Assembly (NCBI GenBank): GCA_946539625.1
Contig: CAMNHT010000089.1
Location: 1 to 6,027, forward strand
DNA: 6,027 bases
DNA from: an uncultured Clostridia bacterium
Lineage (GTDB): Bacteria > Bacillota_A > Clostridia > Christensenellales > CAG-138
Direction of reading: 5' to 3'
Shown here: positions 1 to 5,487 of the stretch, piece by piece
How positions within the stretch are numbered: position 1 is the first letter of the stretch
Layout of the letters: each line of letters begins with the position of its first letter
Position numbers and translations under genes: made by a program
The notes under the pieces: model-generated
Told to the model about the DNA's origin: nothing
Database searches by the model: none
The model's input: the letters and a program-made list of their open reading frames with translations, nothing else

Positions 1-3
1 TTG

Positions 4-45
4 AACCTTCCGGGAAGTACTTCTTTCTCGGAAGGTTTTTGTTTG
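4..45 (+). terminator. Rho-independent terminator of a gene left of the window
   Basis: A 9-bp perfect stem (AACCTTCCG at 4-12 with CGGAAGGTT at 29-37) closes a 16-base loop that itself holds the palindrome GAAGTACTTC. The stem is followed on the plus strand by TTTGTTTG. This is the layout of an intrinsic terminator for a plus-strand gene that ends before the window. The minus strand has no matching T run, so it is read as one-directional. Confidence 0.7.
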
Positions 46-50
46 CCTGA

Positions 51-91
51 AGCGCACGTATCACCGCCGCATGGCGGTGTATAAGTGCGCT
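51..91. repeat. Nested imperfect hairpin, function unknown
   Basis: The outer arms AGCGCAC (51-57) and GTGCGCT (85-91) pair perfectly, and the inner arms CACCGCC (62-68) and GGCGGTG (73-79) pair around a GCAT loop, with an unpaired internal loop between them. No T run follows on either strand, so it is not a canonical terminator. It sits between two facing terminators and next to the MITE-like element. It may be a separate REP-like palindrome or part of the same repeat. Confidence 0.5.
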
Positions 92-98
92 CTTATGG

Positions 99-127
99 AA
101 AAAAGAGGCTTCCCCTTGAGGGGAAGC
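99..127 (-). terminator. Probable terminator of the LUD gene, formed by the outer end of the MITE-like element
   Basis: Read on the minus strand, GCTTCCCC, loop TCAA and GGGGAAGC form an 8-bp perfect stem followed by CTCTTTTTT. This is a good intrinsic terminator. It lies about 215 bases after the LUD stop codon, and no better terminator is seen in between. The hairpin is the left end of the repeat element, so the element appears to supply the transcription stop. Confidence 0.55.
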
Positions 128-278
128 ATGGTACGTGCGGGAAGCGCGCGATCTACTTCTGTAACGAAGCGCAGCGAAGTGGATCATCGATAGGTTGACT
201 GATGAGGTGTTGCTTGCGCGAATCCGACACCTCATCCGCCTCGTTCCTCGGCACCTTCCCCTCAAGGGGAAGGCTTTT
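101..278. mobile_element. MITE-like non-coding palindromic element
   Basis: The ends are inverted copies of one another. AAAAG plus CTTCCCCTTGAGGGGAAG (109-126) on the left faces CTTCCCCTCAAGGGGAAG (255-272) plus GCTTTT on the right, and the loop sequence (TTGA against TCAA) confirms the inversion. Inside are two more long hairpins. One is GATCTACTTC (150-159) with GAAGTGGATC (176-185), containing one G-T pair. The other is GATGAGGTGT (201-210) with ACACCTCATC (227-236). No transposase or other gene is present, so mobilisation would need an enzyme in trans. From memory, similar GAGGTGT/ACACCTC and AAGGGGAAGG palindromic repeats recur in gut Firmicutes genomes; copy number cannot be tested here. 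No clear target-site duplication was found. Positions 279-342, between the element and the LUD gene stop, show only a short AGAGAG/CTCTCT palindrome and nothing else. Confidence 0.6.
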
Positions 279-342
279 GGATGCGTTTGAAAACCAACCT
301 TTAGAGAGTCTCTCTTCGGAGCCCTTTTTCGTGCTTTCCGGC

Positions 343-972
343 TCAGAAGCCGAGCGTGTCGTTGACGAGGATCACGTGGATGCGGTCCTTGTGGCGCGAA
401 AAGCGCGTGATGAGGAACTGGCAGCAGATCGTGTCGGGCGATTTGCAGTTCATGCACGCGCCGGTTTTGGAGCAAGGCGTATTGAGCCCGAAACGCTGCG
501 CGTTGGTCGGCGCGGCGACGCTGCGCGCGCGCTTCATAGCGCCGTCGATATCGTCGCAGACCTTGTTCATGCCGACAATGAAAAGAACATGCTTCGGACC
601 GTTCGCGATGCACGAAACACGGTTTGCATTGCCGTCGATGTTGACGAGCACGCCGTCCTCGGTCATGGCGTTTGCGCTCGACAGAAACCAGTCCGCGTCA
701 TATGCCGCGAGCATCGCTTCGCGCGGGTTTTCGAACTTCGCGCGGTCGATAAAGGTATAATTGCCGTCCCTGACCGCGTCGACAAGCCCGATCTCATGCG
801 CGCTCATAGCGCCGCCCATCGTGACTGAGCTCCCCTCGGGGATCAGCGAAAGTGCAATGCGCCTTGCCTCCTCGCGGTCCTTCGCGTAGTATCCCGTCAT
901 ATTGCGCGACTGTAATCCCTTGATGACTTTCTCGGCAAGCAGCTCGTTTCGTTTTGTGATATTCGGATCCAT
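343..972 (-). CDS. Stand-alone LUD-domain protein (LutC/YkgG-like, DUF162 family)
   Basis: The 209-residue product fits the short, single-domain LUD family usually annotated as 'lactate utilization protein'. Family hallmarks are visible: a glycine-rich segment SVTMGGAMSAHEIGL (residues 49-63), the core SSANAMTEDGVLVNIDGN (98-115) followed by NRVSCIANGPKH (117-128), and a C-terminal cysteine cluster C167, C173, C176, C183 and C184 in a CSKTGACMNCKSPDTICC context. In LutABC-type operons LUD proteins take part in lactate oxidation. No lutA or lutB gene is present here and the enzymatic role of free-standing members is not settled, so lactate use should not be assumed. The start at 972 is supported by AGGAGG (979-984), 6 bases upstream, and a TATAAT promoter. 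The gene is monocistronic: its promoter lies just after the terminator of the DegV gene, and the MITE-like element follows it. The family call is secure; the substrate is unknown. Confidence 0.9.
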   Translation of the reverse strand: MDPNITKRNELLAEKVIKGLQSRNMTGYYAKDREEARRIALSLIPEGSSVTMGGAMSAHEIGLVDAVRDGNYTFIDRAKFENPREAMLAAYDADWFLSSANAMTEDGVLVNIDGNANRVSCIANGPKHVLFIVGMNKVCDDIDGAMKRARSVAAPTNAQRFGLNTPCSKTGACMNCKSPDTICCQFLITRFSRHKDRIHVILVNDTLGF

Positions 973-998
973 ATGATGCCTCCTGTTTTTGATGCCTT

Positions 999-1028
999 AT
1001 TATACCGTGAGAACGGGCACGCATGCAA
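999..1028 (-). promoter_or_regulatory. Promoter of the LUD gene (SigA type)
   Basis: On the minus strand a perfect TATAAT -10 (999-1004) is preceded 18 bases upstream by TTGCAT (1023-1028), a partial match to TTGACA. The predicted transcript would start near 992, giving a leader of about 20 bases that contains the AGGAGG site. The promoter begins directly after the T run of the upstream terminator. Confidence 0.6.
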
Positions 1029-1044
1029 CGATTATTTTTATCAT

Positions 1045-1084
1045 AAAAAACGGAGCTGTTCAGACATGAATCTCAACAGCTCCG
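1045..1084 (-). terminator. Rho-independent terminator of the DegV gene
   Basis: CGGAGCTGTT (1051-1060) and AACAGCTCCG (1075-1084) form a perfect 10-bp stem with a 14-base loop. On the minus strand the stem is followed by TTTTTT (1050-1045). It lies about 100 bases after the DegV stop and immediately before the LUD promoter. The loop contains a copy of the ATTCATG word that is repeated through the preceding region. Confidence 0.8.
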
Positions 1085-1154
1085 AATGAATTCTCGCTAC
1101 GCGCCATGAATTGCGCCGATCGGCACATGAATTGACGGCACAGCCGTCATGAAG
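1065..1154 (-). repeat. ATTCATG-linked hairpin array in the 3' untranslated region of the DegV gene
   Basis: On the minus strand the word TTCAT(G) occurs five times: CTTCATG (1148-1154), CAATTCATG (1126-1134 and 1105-1113), AATTCAT (1086-1092) and ATTCATG (1065-1071). The copies are about 19-22 bases apart. Between them are self-complementary spacers: TGACGGC/GCCGTCA with a 3-base loop (1133-1149), the palindrome GCCGATCGGC (1115-1124), a weak CGC/GCG spacer (about 1095-1103), and finally the terminator stem. The spacing and the conserved linker indicate a structured repeat rather than chance. Its function is unknown. Confidence 0.55.
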
Positions 1155-1183
1155 GCCGGCTCTCCGGACGAAAAACCATCAAT

Positions 1184-2068
1184 TTATCTTTCCTGTCCGA
1201 AGAAGTACACCGCGACGGTGCCGGGACCGGAATGGCAGCCGATAGTCATGCCGATCATGTAGACCTCGATCTCGCCATCGATGTGCTTGAAACGCTCTTC
1301 AATCATTTGCTTCACGACGAGCGCGTCCTCCTCGCAGTCGGAATGACTGATAAAGCACCGGCCGGAGTAATTTTCGCCGCCGTCCGCAAGCTCCGCCATC
1401 TGATCGACAAGCGCTTTCAATGCGCGCTTTTTGGTGCGCACGCGGTTGTGGATCGCAAGGTGTCCGGGATGGTCCATGCGCATGACGGGGCAGATGCCGA
1501 GGAGGTTTCCGATCTTGCCGGCGGCGGGGGAGATGCGTCCGCCGCGTACGTAATAGGTCAGCGTCGTGGAACAAAAGAGATGCTGGATGCGAAGGCGGTT
1601 TTTGAGCGCCCAGTCAAAAAGCTCGTCGATCGTCTTGCCCTCGTCGCGCATCCTTGCAAGCGTTTCCATCTGTAAGCCGTAGCCGGATGAAGCGCCGCGC
1701 GAATCGACGATCAGAAGCTTGCGCTCCGGAAAGCGCTCTTTGACGATCTCCGCGGCGGCAAGCGCGGACTGGAACGTGCCGGAAAGCCCGCTTGAAAGCG
1801 TGACGTGCAGAATGTCCTTGTTCTCTTCTTCAAAGAGCTTGGTGAAGTATTCAATGTAGGCTTCGGGATTGATCTGGGTCGTCGCACTGACCTGACCCGC
1901 GCGGATACGGTCGTAGAATTCCTTGTAGGTCATCGTCTTGCCGAGATCGTCCTTATAGGGAACGCCGTCCATCGAAAAATCGTTGCACAGAAGGCGGACG
2001 TCCATGGCGTCCAGTTTTTCCTGCGTGACGTCGGCGGCGGAGCAGCAGCTTAAGATATAATCGTGCAT
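1184..2068 (-). CDS. DegV/FakB-family fatty-acid-binding protein
   Basis: The 294-residue protein has the full DegV (EDD) fold signature. It includes the lipid-head-group loop SSGLSGTFQSA (92-102), the VDSRGASSGYGLQM segment (121-134), RGGRIS (175-180) and the C-terminal CHSGPGTVAVYFFG (278-291). Members characterised as FakB bind a fatty acid and present it to the kinase FakA, which makes acyl phosphate for phospholipid synthesis; they act in the cytosol. No fakA gene is in the window, so the partner would be encoded elsewhere. The N-terminus reads ILSCCSAADV where most DegV proteins have a TDSTADL-like motif, and the usual TSQP loop is SATTQINP (61-68). This matches a recognisable clostridial subgroup. 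The start at 2068 is chosen over an in-frame ATG at 2176: AGGAG lies 7 bases upstream, the residues added by the longer form are unlike the family, and the promoter lies between the two. Confidence 0.92.
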   Translation of the reverse strand: MHDYILSCCSAADVTQEKLDAMDVRLLCNDFSMDGVPYKDDLGKTMTYKEFYDRIRAGQVSATTQINPEAYIEYFTKLFEEENKDILHVTLSSGLSGTFQSALAAAEIVKERFPERKLLIVDSRGASSGYGLQMETLARMRDEGKTIDELFDWALKNRLRIQHLFCSTTLTYYVRGGRISPAAGKIGNLLGICPVMRMDHPGHLAIHNRVRTKKRALKALVDQMAELADGGENYSGRCFISHSDCEEDALVVKQMIEERFKHIDGEIEVYMIGMTIGCHSGPGTVAVYFFGQER

Positions 2069-2075
2069 TTCGGTT

Positions 2076-2080
2076 CTCCT
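2076..2080 (-). promoter_or_regulatory. Ribosome binding site that fixes the DegV start
   Basis: AGGAG is placed 7 bases before the ATG at 2068. The longer in-frame start at 2176 lies upstream of the promoter, so it would not be on this transcript. Confidence 0.8.
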
Positions 2081-2104
2081 GTTTTCACATATATTTCTAA
2101 TCAT

Positions 2105-2134
2105 ATTATAAATAACAGCTCTTTGAAAAGGCAA
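2105..2134 (-). promoter_or_regulatory. Promoter of the DegV gene (SigA type)
   Basis: A perfect TATAAT (2105-2110) with TTGCCT (2129-2134) 18 bases upstream, in an AT-rich stretch that stands out from the GC-rich coding DNA. The implied leader is about 30 bases and contains the AGGAG site. No operator or riboswitch is evident. Confidence 0.65.
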
Positions 2135-2168
2135 TCTATTGATCGGCCTTCCCGCTCTACCCGAACGT

Positions 2169-2206
2169 AAAAACACGGTAGAATCCGGATTTCGGACTCT
2201 ACCGTG
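2169..2206 (-). terminator. Rho-independent terminator of the SPFH/zinc-ribbon/TPM operon
   Basis: A 14-bp stem with one mismatch (2174-2187 with 2193-2206) closes the 5-base loop GATTT (as read on the plus strand). On the minus strand it is followed by TTTTT (2173-2169). It lies 34 bases after the TPM gene stop and separates this operon from the DegV gene promoter. Confidence 0.9.
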
Positions 2207-2239
2207 CGTGGAAATGCAGTGTTTATGAGGGTTTTCGGA

Positions 2240-4297
2240 TCAGAACTTGCCACCGTGTCCGCCGTGTGTGCCGCCGGAGGACGAGGTGTGCGTTGAGCTT
2301 CCGCCATGGAAGCTGCTTCCGCCGCCGCCCCCGCGCGGTCCGCCGGACGATTCGGTGCGGACAACGTGGACCGTGCGCGAAGTGTTCTTGCCGAGCAGGA
2401 CGTTGCTGTTTTGCGTCATCACGAACGAATCGGGCTCGAGATAGTCCTCGGCGTTCGTCTGCTTGCTGACGCTGGTGAGCTGCCGCTTCAAACTGCCTGC
2501 CGGAATGAAGCCGAACAGCATCCCCGCAATGGCAGAGATGCCGAATGTCAGCCAGTTTACCGGCTTCCAGTTCAGAATGCTTTCGCTGCGCTCCGCAAAG
2601 GCGTTGACCGCGCCGTCGACGCTGCCCTCCGGCAGATATGCGTCCACCTCTTTGATGAGCTTTGCGATCCGCTTGTCGGTGAACTTCTCCTTTGCAACGT
2701 CGCCGCACAGTGCAACACCGCTTGCGGTTCCGTTTGCGCCGAGTACAACGGCGTTCCCTTCATAGACCGCACCGCTTGAAAGGTAGTTCTTTGCAAGCGC
2801 TTCCGGATCGGCGGCCTCGGCGTCATAGAGGAAGTACAGCGCAACGCCGTGCTCCTCAAAGAGCTGCTTCAGCCGAAGATTGCCGTTGTTTTTGGCTTCG
2901 TCCGAAATCGCGCCTTTTGTCAGCACGTGCCCGTAGTCGCTGACGATCTCGATGCACTTGTCCATGTATGCGGTGACCGCTCCATTCGTATCACCCGCCG
3001 AAAGATACGGGTCGACAGCGCGAAGGACCGCGGTGAAGGCGTCGCCCGAGAACTTCGCGTACGCGACCGCGCCGGATGTTTTAACGCTGTATTTGCTTGC
3101 GCCGTGTACGAGCACGATGGAATTGACCTCAAAGGTGCGGTTTTCGATAAAGTCGTTTAAGAACGCGTCCACATCGCCGATCGCCGGGTTTTCGATAAAA
3201 TAGATCCCCACGTCGTATTGGTTTGCAACGGATTCCGCACGGTCGTTATAGCTTAAAAGCTGACTGTCCGTCCAGCCGTCCACGTAGACGCGGCGGTAAT
3301 CGTACGGAACGCCTTCGCGCGCAGTCTTGAGAAGATACTCGCAGGCGTCCGCAAACGCGTTGAAGCCGCGGTTGAAATCGTTGCCGGAAAGGTACGGCAA
3401 AAACCGATCCTCGAGATACGTCTGAATGCCGTAGTCCGTAAACGCCGTGATCCCGTAGCCGCTGGTGCTGATCCAGAAATCGCGGTCCTCCATTGAAATG
3501 AGCAGCAGGATCCCGTCGCCGTTGATCGTCGTGCCCTGCTCGTTCGGCGTTGCGCCGTAACCGTAGCCGTTGTAGTCGAAGAAGTCGTCCGCATATTCCT
3601 CGGCGGTCTTGTTTCCGAGACTCGACACAGTCGCGACGATCACGTCGCAGCGATAGGTGCTGCCGATCTCCTTGAGCCGCTGCGAGAGCGCTTCCGCCTG
3701 ATCGTCGGAAAGGAGATGCTCCCGATCGACCAGCGTGGGCTTGCCGCCGTCGGTTCGCGCTATTTCTTCCGGCACGTCGGAGAGATCGTATGCGCCGCTG
3801 ACGGGCTGAACCTCGGGCTCAAAGACGTCAGAGAAGCCGTGAGTATCGCGGTACTCTTTCAGAATCTCGTCCGTTGTGTTCAGGTACGCAAGCAGCTTGC
3901 CTTTCGGATCGCCCTTTACTGCGCGGTACGCGTCGAGGATCGTGCTTTCACAGACGGAATCGGGCAGCGCTTCTTTCGCGACGGAGCCGATCTGCAGGAA
4001 ATAATAGTAGTCTGCGTTGAAACCGAGCACGAGCGCGTTTTTTTCGGCAACATGCTCCGATGCGAACTGCTCGACATAGGACGGCAGATCCTCGACGTCA
4101 CTGTAATAGAAATAGTAGACGCCGACGTGGCGGTCGAGCGAGATCATGAATGCGCGCGTATTGAGATCGCTGAGCTCATCCGCGGTCAGAAGACCGTCGT
4201 CGACAAACACATATGTCGGTCGTTCGTCTGCCTGTACGGAAAGAACGGGGAAGATCAGCAAAAACGCTATCAGAAGAATCGAGAAAACGCGTTTCAC
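2240..4297 (-). CDS. Exported, membrane-anchored TPM-domain protein with four tandem TPM-like modules (YdjH-like)
   Basis: The protein has 685 residues with a GTG start. It opens with a signal peptide or anchor (KR followed by a hydrophobic run, residues 4-21, then VQADE). The canonical TPM domain spans about 189-326 and includes DGILLLISMEDRDFWIS (261-277), STSGYG (277-282) and the DFNRGFNAFADACEYLL helix. Three weaker copies with the same strand-helix order lie at about 32-148, 340-453 and 463-575. Each has a VGVYYFY-like strand, a NALVLG-like strand, and in the last two a DPYLSAGD/DAYLPEGS turn leading to a closing helix. A membrane segment follows at about 581-600, then a polar stretch and a Gly/Ser/His tail (650-685) ending GGHGGKF, typical of TPM proteins. 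Single-TPM relatives such as YdjH are about 250-300 residues, so this one is more than double the usual size. TPM proteins are linked to membrane stress and photosystem repair; the biochemical activity here is unknown. The gene is coupled to the zinc-ribbon gene by a GTGA overlap. The GTG is preferred to ATG codons at 4393 and 4315 because GGAGGT lies 8 bases upstream and the signal peptide then starts correctly. Confidence 0.85.
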   Translation of the reverse strand: MKRVFSILLIAFLLIFPVLSVQADERPTYVFVDDGLLTADELSDLNTRAFMISLDRHVGVYYFYYSDVEDLPSYVEQFASEHVAEKNALVLGFNADYYYFLQIGSVAKEALPDSVCESTILDAYRAVKGDPKGKLLAYLNTTDEILKEYRDTHGFSDVFEPEVQPVSGAYDLSDVPEEIARTDGGKPTLVDREHLLSDDQAEALSQRLKEIGSTYRCDVIVATVSSLGNKTAEEYADDFFDYNGYGYGATPNEQGTTINGDGILLLISMEDRDFWISTSGYGITAFTDYGIQTYLEDRFLPYLSGNDFNRGFNAFADACEYLLKTAREGVPYDYRRVYVDGWTDSQLLSYNDRAESVANQYDVGIYFIENPAIGDVDAFLNDFIENRTFEVNSIVLVHGASKYSVKTSGAVAYAKFSGDAFTAVLRAVDPYLSAGDTNGAVTAYMDKCIEIVSDYGHVLTKGAISDEAKNNGNLRLKQLFEEHGVALYFLYDAEAADPEALAKNYLSSGAVYEGNAVVLGANGTASGVALCGDVAKEKFTDKRIAKLIKEVDAYLPEGSVDGAVNAFAERSESILNWKPVNWLTFGISAIAGMLFGFIPAGSLKRQLTSVSKQTNAEDYLEPDSFVMTQNSNVLLGKNTSRTVHVVRTESSGGPRGGGGGSSFHGGSSTHTSSSGGTHGGHGGKF

Positions 4298-5406
4298 AGA
4301 CAACCACCTCCGCATCCCATGAAATGCCCCAAAAGGACGAGCCCGCCGAGAATTCCGGCAAAGATCCCGCCATACAGCAGGCGGTACTTCCAAAGCTGCT
4401 TTTTGTCGAGCGGAAGATCGCCCACAAGCTTTCCGGTCTGTCCGTTCATGGCGAAAGTGTAAAGCTTATCCTGCCATTTCACGTGTAAAAGCCATACCGG
4501 GAGCAGCGCGTATTCGCGCTTGTTGTTGCGCTCCGAGACGTTCGTGCCCTCCATGGCAACGCTGTTGAATCCGCCGGTCGTTTGAGAGATCCGGCTGACC
4601 ATGGACTTATTGAATCGTGTCTTTGCGCGTTTCACACTGATGTCTGCCTCTACGTCATAGCGATCGGAGAAATAGCCGGACAGGTACGCCGTTTGAAAAT
4701 CGACCGCTTCGGAAAAATCAAATGGCTCCAGCGAATCCATCAGCGCGTCGTCCATCTTTTCCGAACCGTCGACCGGAATGCGGTTGAAACGCGCGGTCGC
4801 GGCGCGCAGCAGTGCGTAGTTCGAGGTCTCGACGTAATCGAAGCTCCCGTCCGTCCATGCGCGCGAGGTCGTGCCCTTGAAGCGCGCGCTTACGGAAACG
4901 TCGGACGAAAACAGCCAGAACGGCACGTAAACGCCCTTGATCTCCTTGATGTTGGATTCCGAGCGGAACTCCTTCGCGAGCAGCTTCTTTCCGTGCAGGT
5001 GCTTGCGGAACGCGTCCTGCGCAGCCTTTTTGTCAAGCTTGAACGGCAGCACGAGGTCCGGCTTCCATTCGCCGGTGAACTGCCGCTTCATGATGACGGT
5101 GTTGTCGCAGAACGGGCAGCGGGCAGAGGCCAGCGTATCGTCGCCGAGCACCTCGCCGCCGCAGGCAGCGCACGTATACACGTTGAGACCGGACGCTTCA
5201 TCCTTTTCCCAACGCTCCGCGTCCTTCGACCACGAATCGCTCGATTCATTCTGTGCGTCTTCCTTCAGGAAGCTGTCGTAGTCGATCAGATCCTGCGGGG
5301 AAAACGACGAGTCGCAGTACGGGCAGACGACCTGCTGTGATCCGCTGTCAAACTGCAGGGACGCGCCGCAGGCAGGACATTTGTATTCCAATAATTGCTG
5401 TGGCAT
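4294..5406 (-). CDS. Double zinc-ribbon membrane protein (YdjG-like, TFIIB-type zinc ribbon)
   Basis: The protein has 370 residues. Zinc ribbon 1 uses C10, C13, C28 and C31 (CPACG...CPYC); ribbon 2 uses C79, C82, C97 and C100 (CAACG...CPFC). An acidic linker (40-70) separates them. A conserved central region follows, including GVYVPFWLFSSDVSVS (158-173), and then LLPVWLLHVKW (301-311) and YTFAMNGQTGKLVGDLP (316-332), typical of this family. A membrane segment at about 343-362 is followed by the short tail GCGGGCL, which carries two cysteines. There is no signal peptide, so the ribbons are expected in the cytosol. Database entries of this type are often mislabelled as PriA helicase because of the ribbons; there is no helicase motif here. 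The start has AAGGAGG (5412-5418) 5 bases upstream. The gene lies between the SPFH gene (81-base gap) and the TPM gene (4-base overlap), so joint membrane assembly is likely by analogy with B. subtilis YdjGHI. Confidence 0.85.
   Translation of the reverse strand: MPQQLLEYKCPACGASLQFDSGSQQVVCPYCDSSFSPQDLIDYDSFLKEDAQNESSDSWSKDAERWEKDEASGLNVYTCAACGGEVLGDDTLASARCPFCDNTVIMKRQFTGEWKPDLVLPFKLDKKAAQDAFRKHLHGKKLLAKEFRSESNIKEIKGVYVPFWLFSSDVSVSARFKGTTSRAWTDGSFDYVETSNYALLRAATARFNRIPVDGSEKMDDALMDSLEPFDFSEAVDFQTAYLSGYFSDRYDVEADISVKRAKTRFNKSMVSRISQTTGGFNSVAMEGTNVSERNNKREYALLPVWLLHVKWQDKLYTFAMNGQTGKLVGDLPLDKKQLWKYRLLYGGIFAGILGGLVLLGHFMGCGGGCL
4306..4311 (-). promoter_or_regulatory. Ribosome binding site inside the upstream gene that fixes the TPM start
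   Basis: GGAGGT lies 8 bases before the GTG at 4297. It is formed by the Gly-Gly-Gly codons of the C-terminal GCGGGCL of the zinc-ribbon protein. This placement excludes the ATG at 4315, which lies upstream of the site. Confidence 0.8.
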
Positions 5407-5436
5407 GAACGCCTCCTTATTCTGAAAATGATAACA

Positions 5437-5463
5437 GAGGGTGCGGAGCCGTTCCGCACCCTC
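5437..5463 (-). terminator. Intercistronic hairpin: weak terminator, attenuator or RNA processing site
   Basis: A perfect 11-bp stem (GAGGGTGCGGA at 5437-5447 with TCCGCACCCTC at 5453-5463) has a 5-base loop. On the minus strand it is followed by TGTTATCATTTTC, a poor and interrupted T run. The zinc-ribbon ribosome site begins only 18 bases later and no promoter fits in between. The downstream genes are therefore probably reached by read-through, with the hairpin lowering their level relative to the SPFH gene or protecting the upstream mRNA end. Confidence 0.6.
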
Positions 5464-5487
5464 CGCCTTAGGGGTTCATCTTTGTCC

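Noticed and set aside
1..342. CRISPR array or tRNA in the gene-free left end
   Set aside because: There are no regularly spaced direct repeats with unique spacers and no cloverleaf. The repeats are inverted and form hairpins.
202..828. 208-residue plus-strand open frame
   Set aside because: It runs through the MITE-like element and antisense to the LUD gene. It has no ribosome site, is Arg/Ala/Val-rich without a domain, and is a shadow of the GC-rich minus-strand gene.
1184..2176. Longer DegV protein starting at 2176
   Set aside because: The extension covers the promoter and ribosome site and is unlike the family N-terminus.
2240..4393. Longer TPM protein starting at 4393 (or at 4315)
   Set aside because: Both starts precede the ribosome site at 4306-4311 and would add residues ahead of a well-formed signal peptide. 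The GTG at 4297 fits spacing and overlap.
3716..4462. 248-residue plus-strand open frame
   Set aside because: It lies antisense to both the TPM and zinc-ribbon genes, with no recognisable domain or ribosome site. The minus-strand frames there show clear family motifs.
4582..5340. 252-residue plus-strand open frame
   Set aside because: It is antisense to the zinc-ribbon gene, whose cysteine motifs, ribosome site and membrane segment are clear. The plus frame looks like a codon-bias shadow.
4294..5406. Annotation as primosomal helicase PriA
   Set aside because: Only the zinc-ribbon cysteines resemble PriA. No Walker or other helicase motif is present and the protein ends in a membrane segment.
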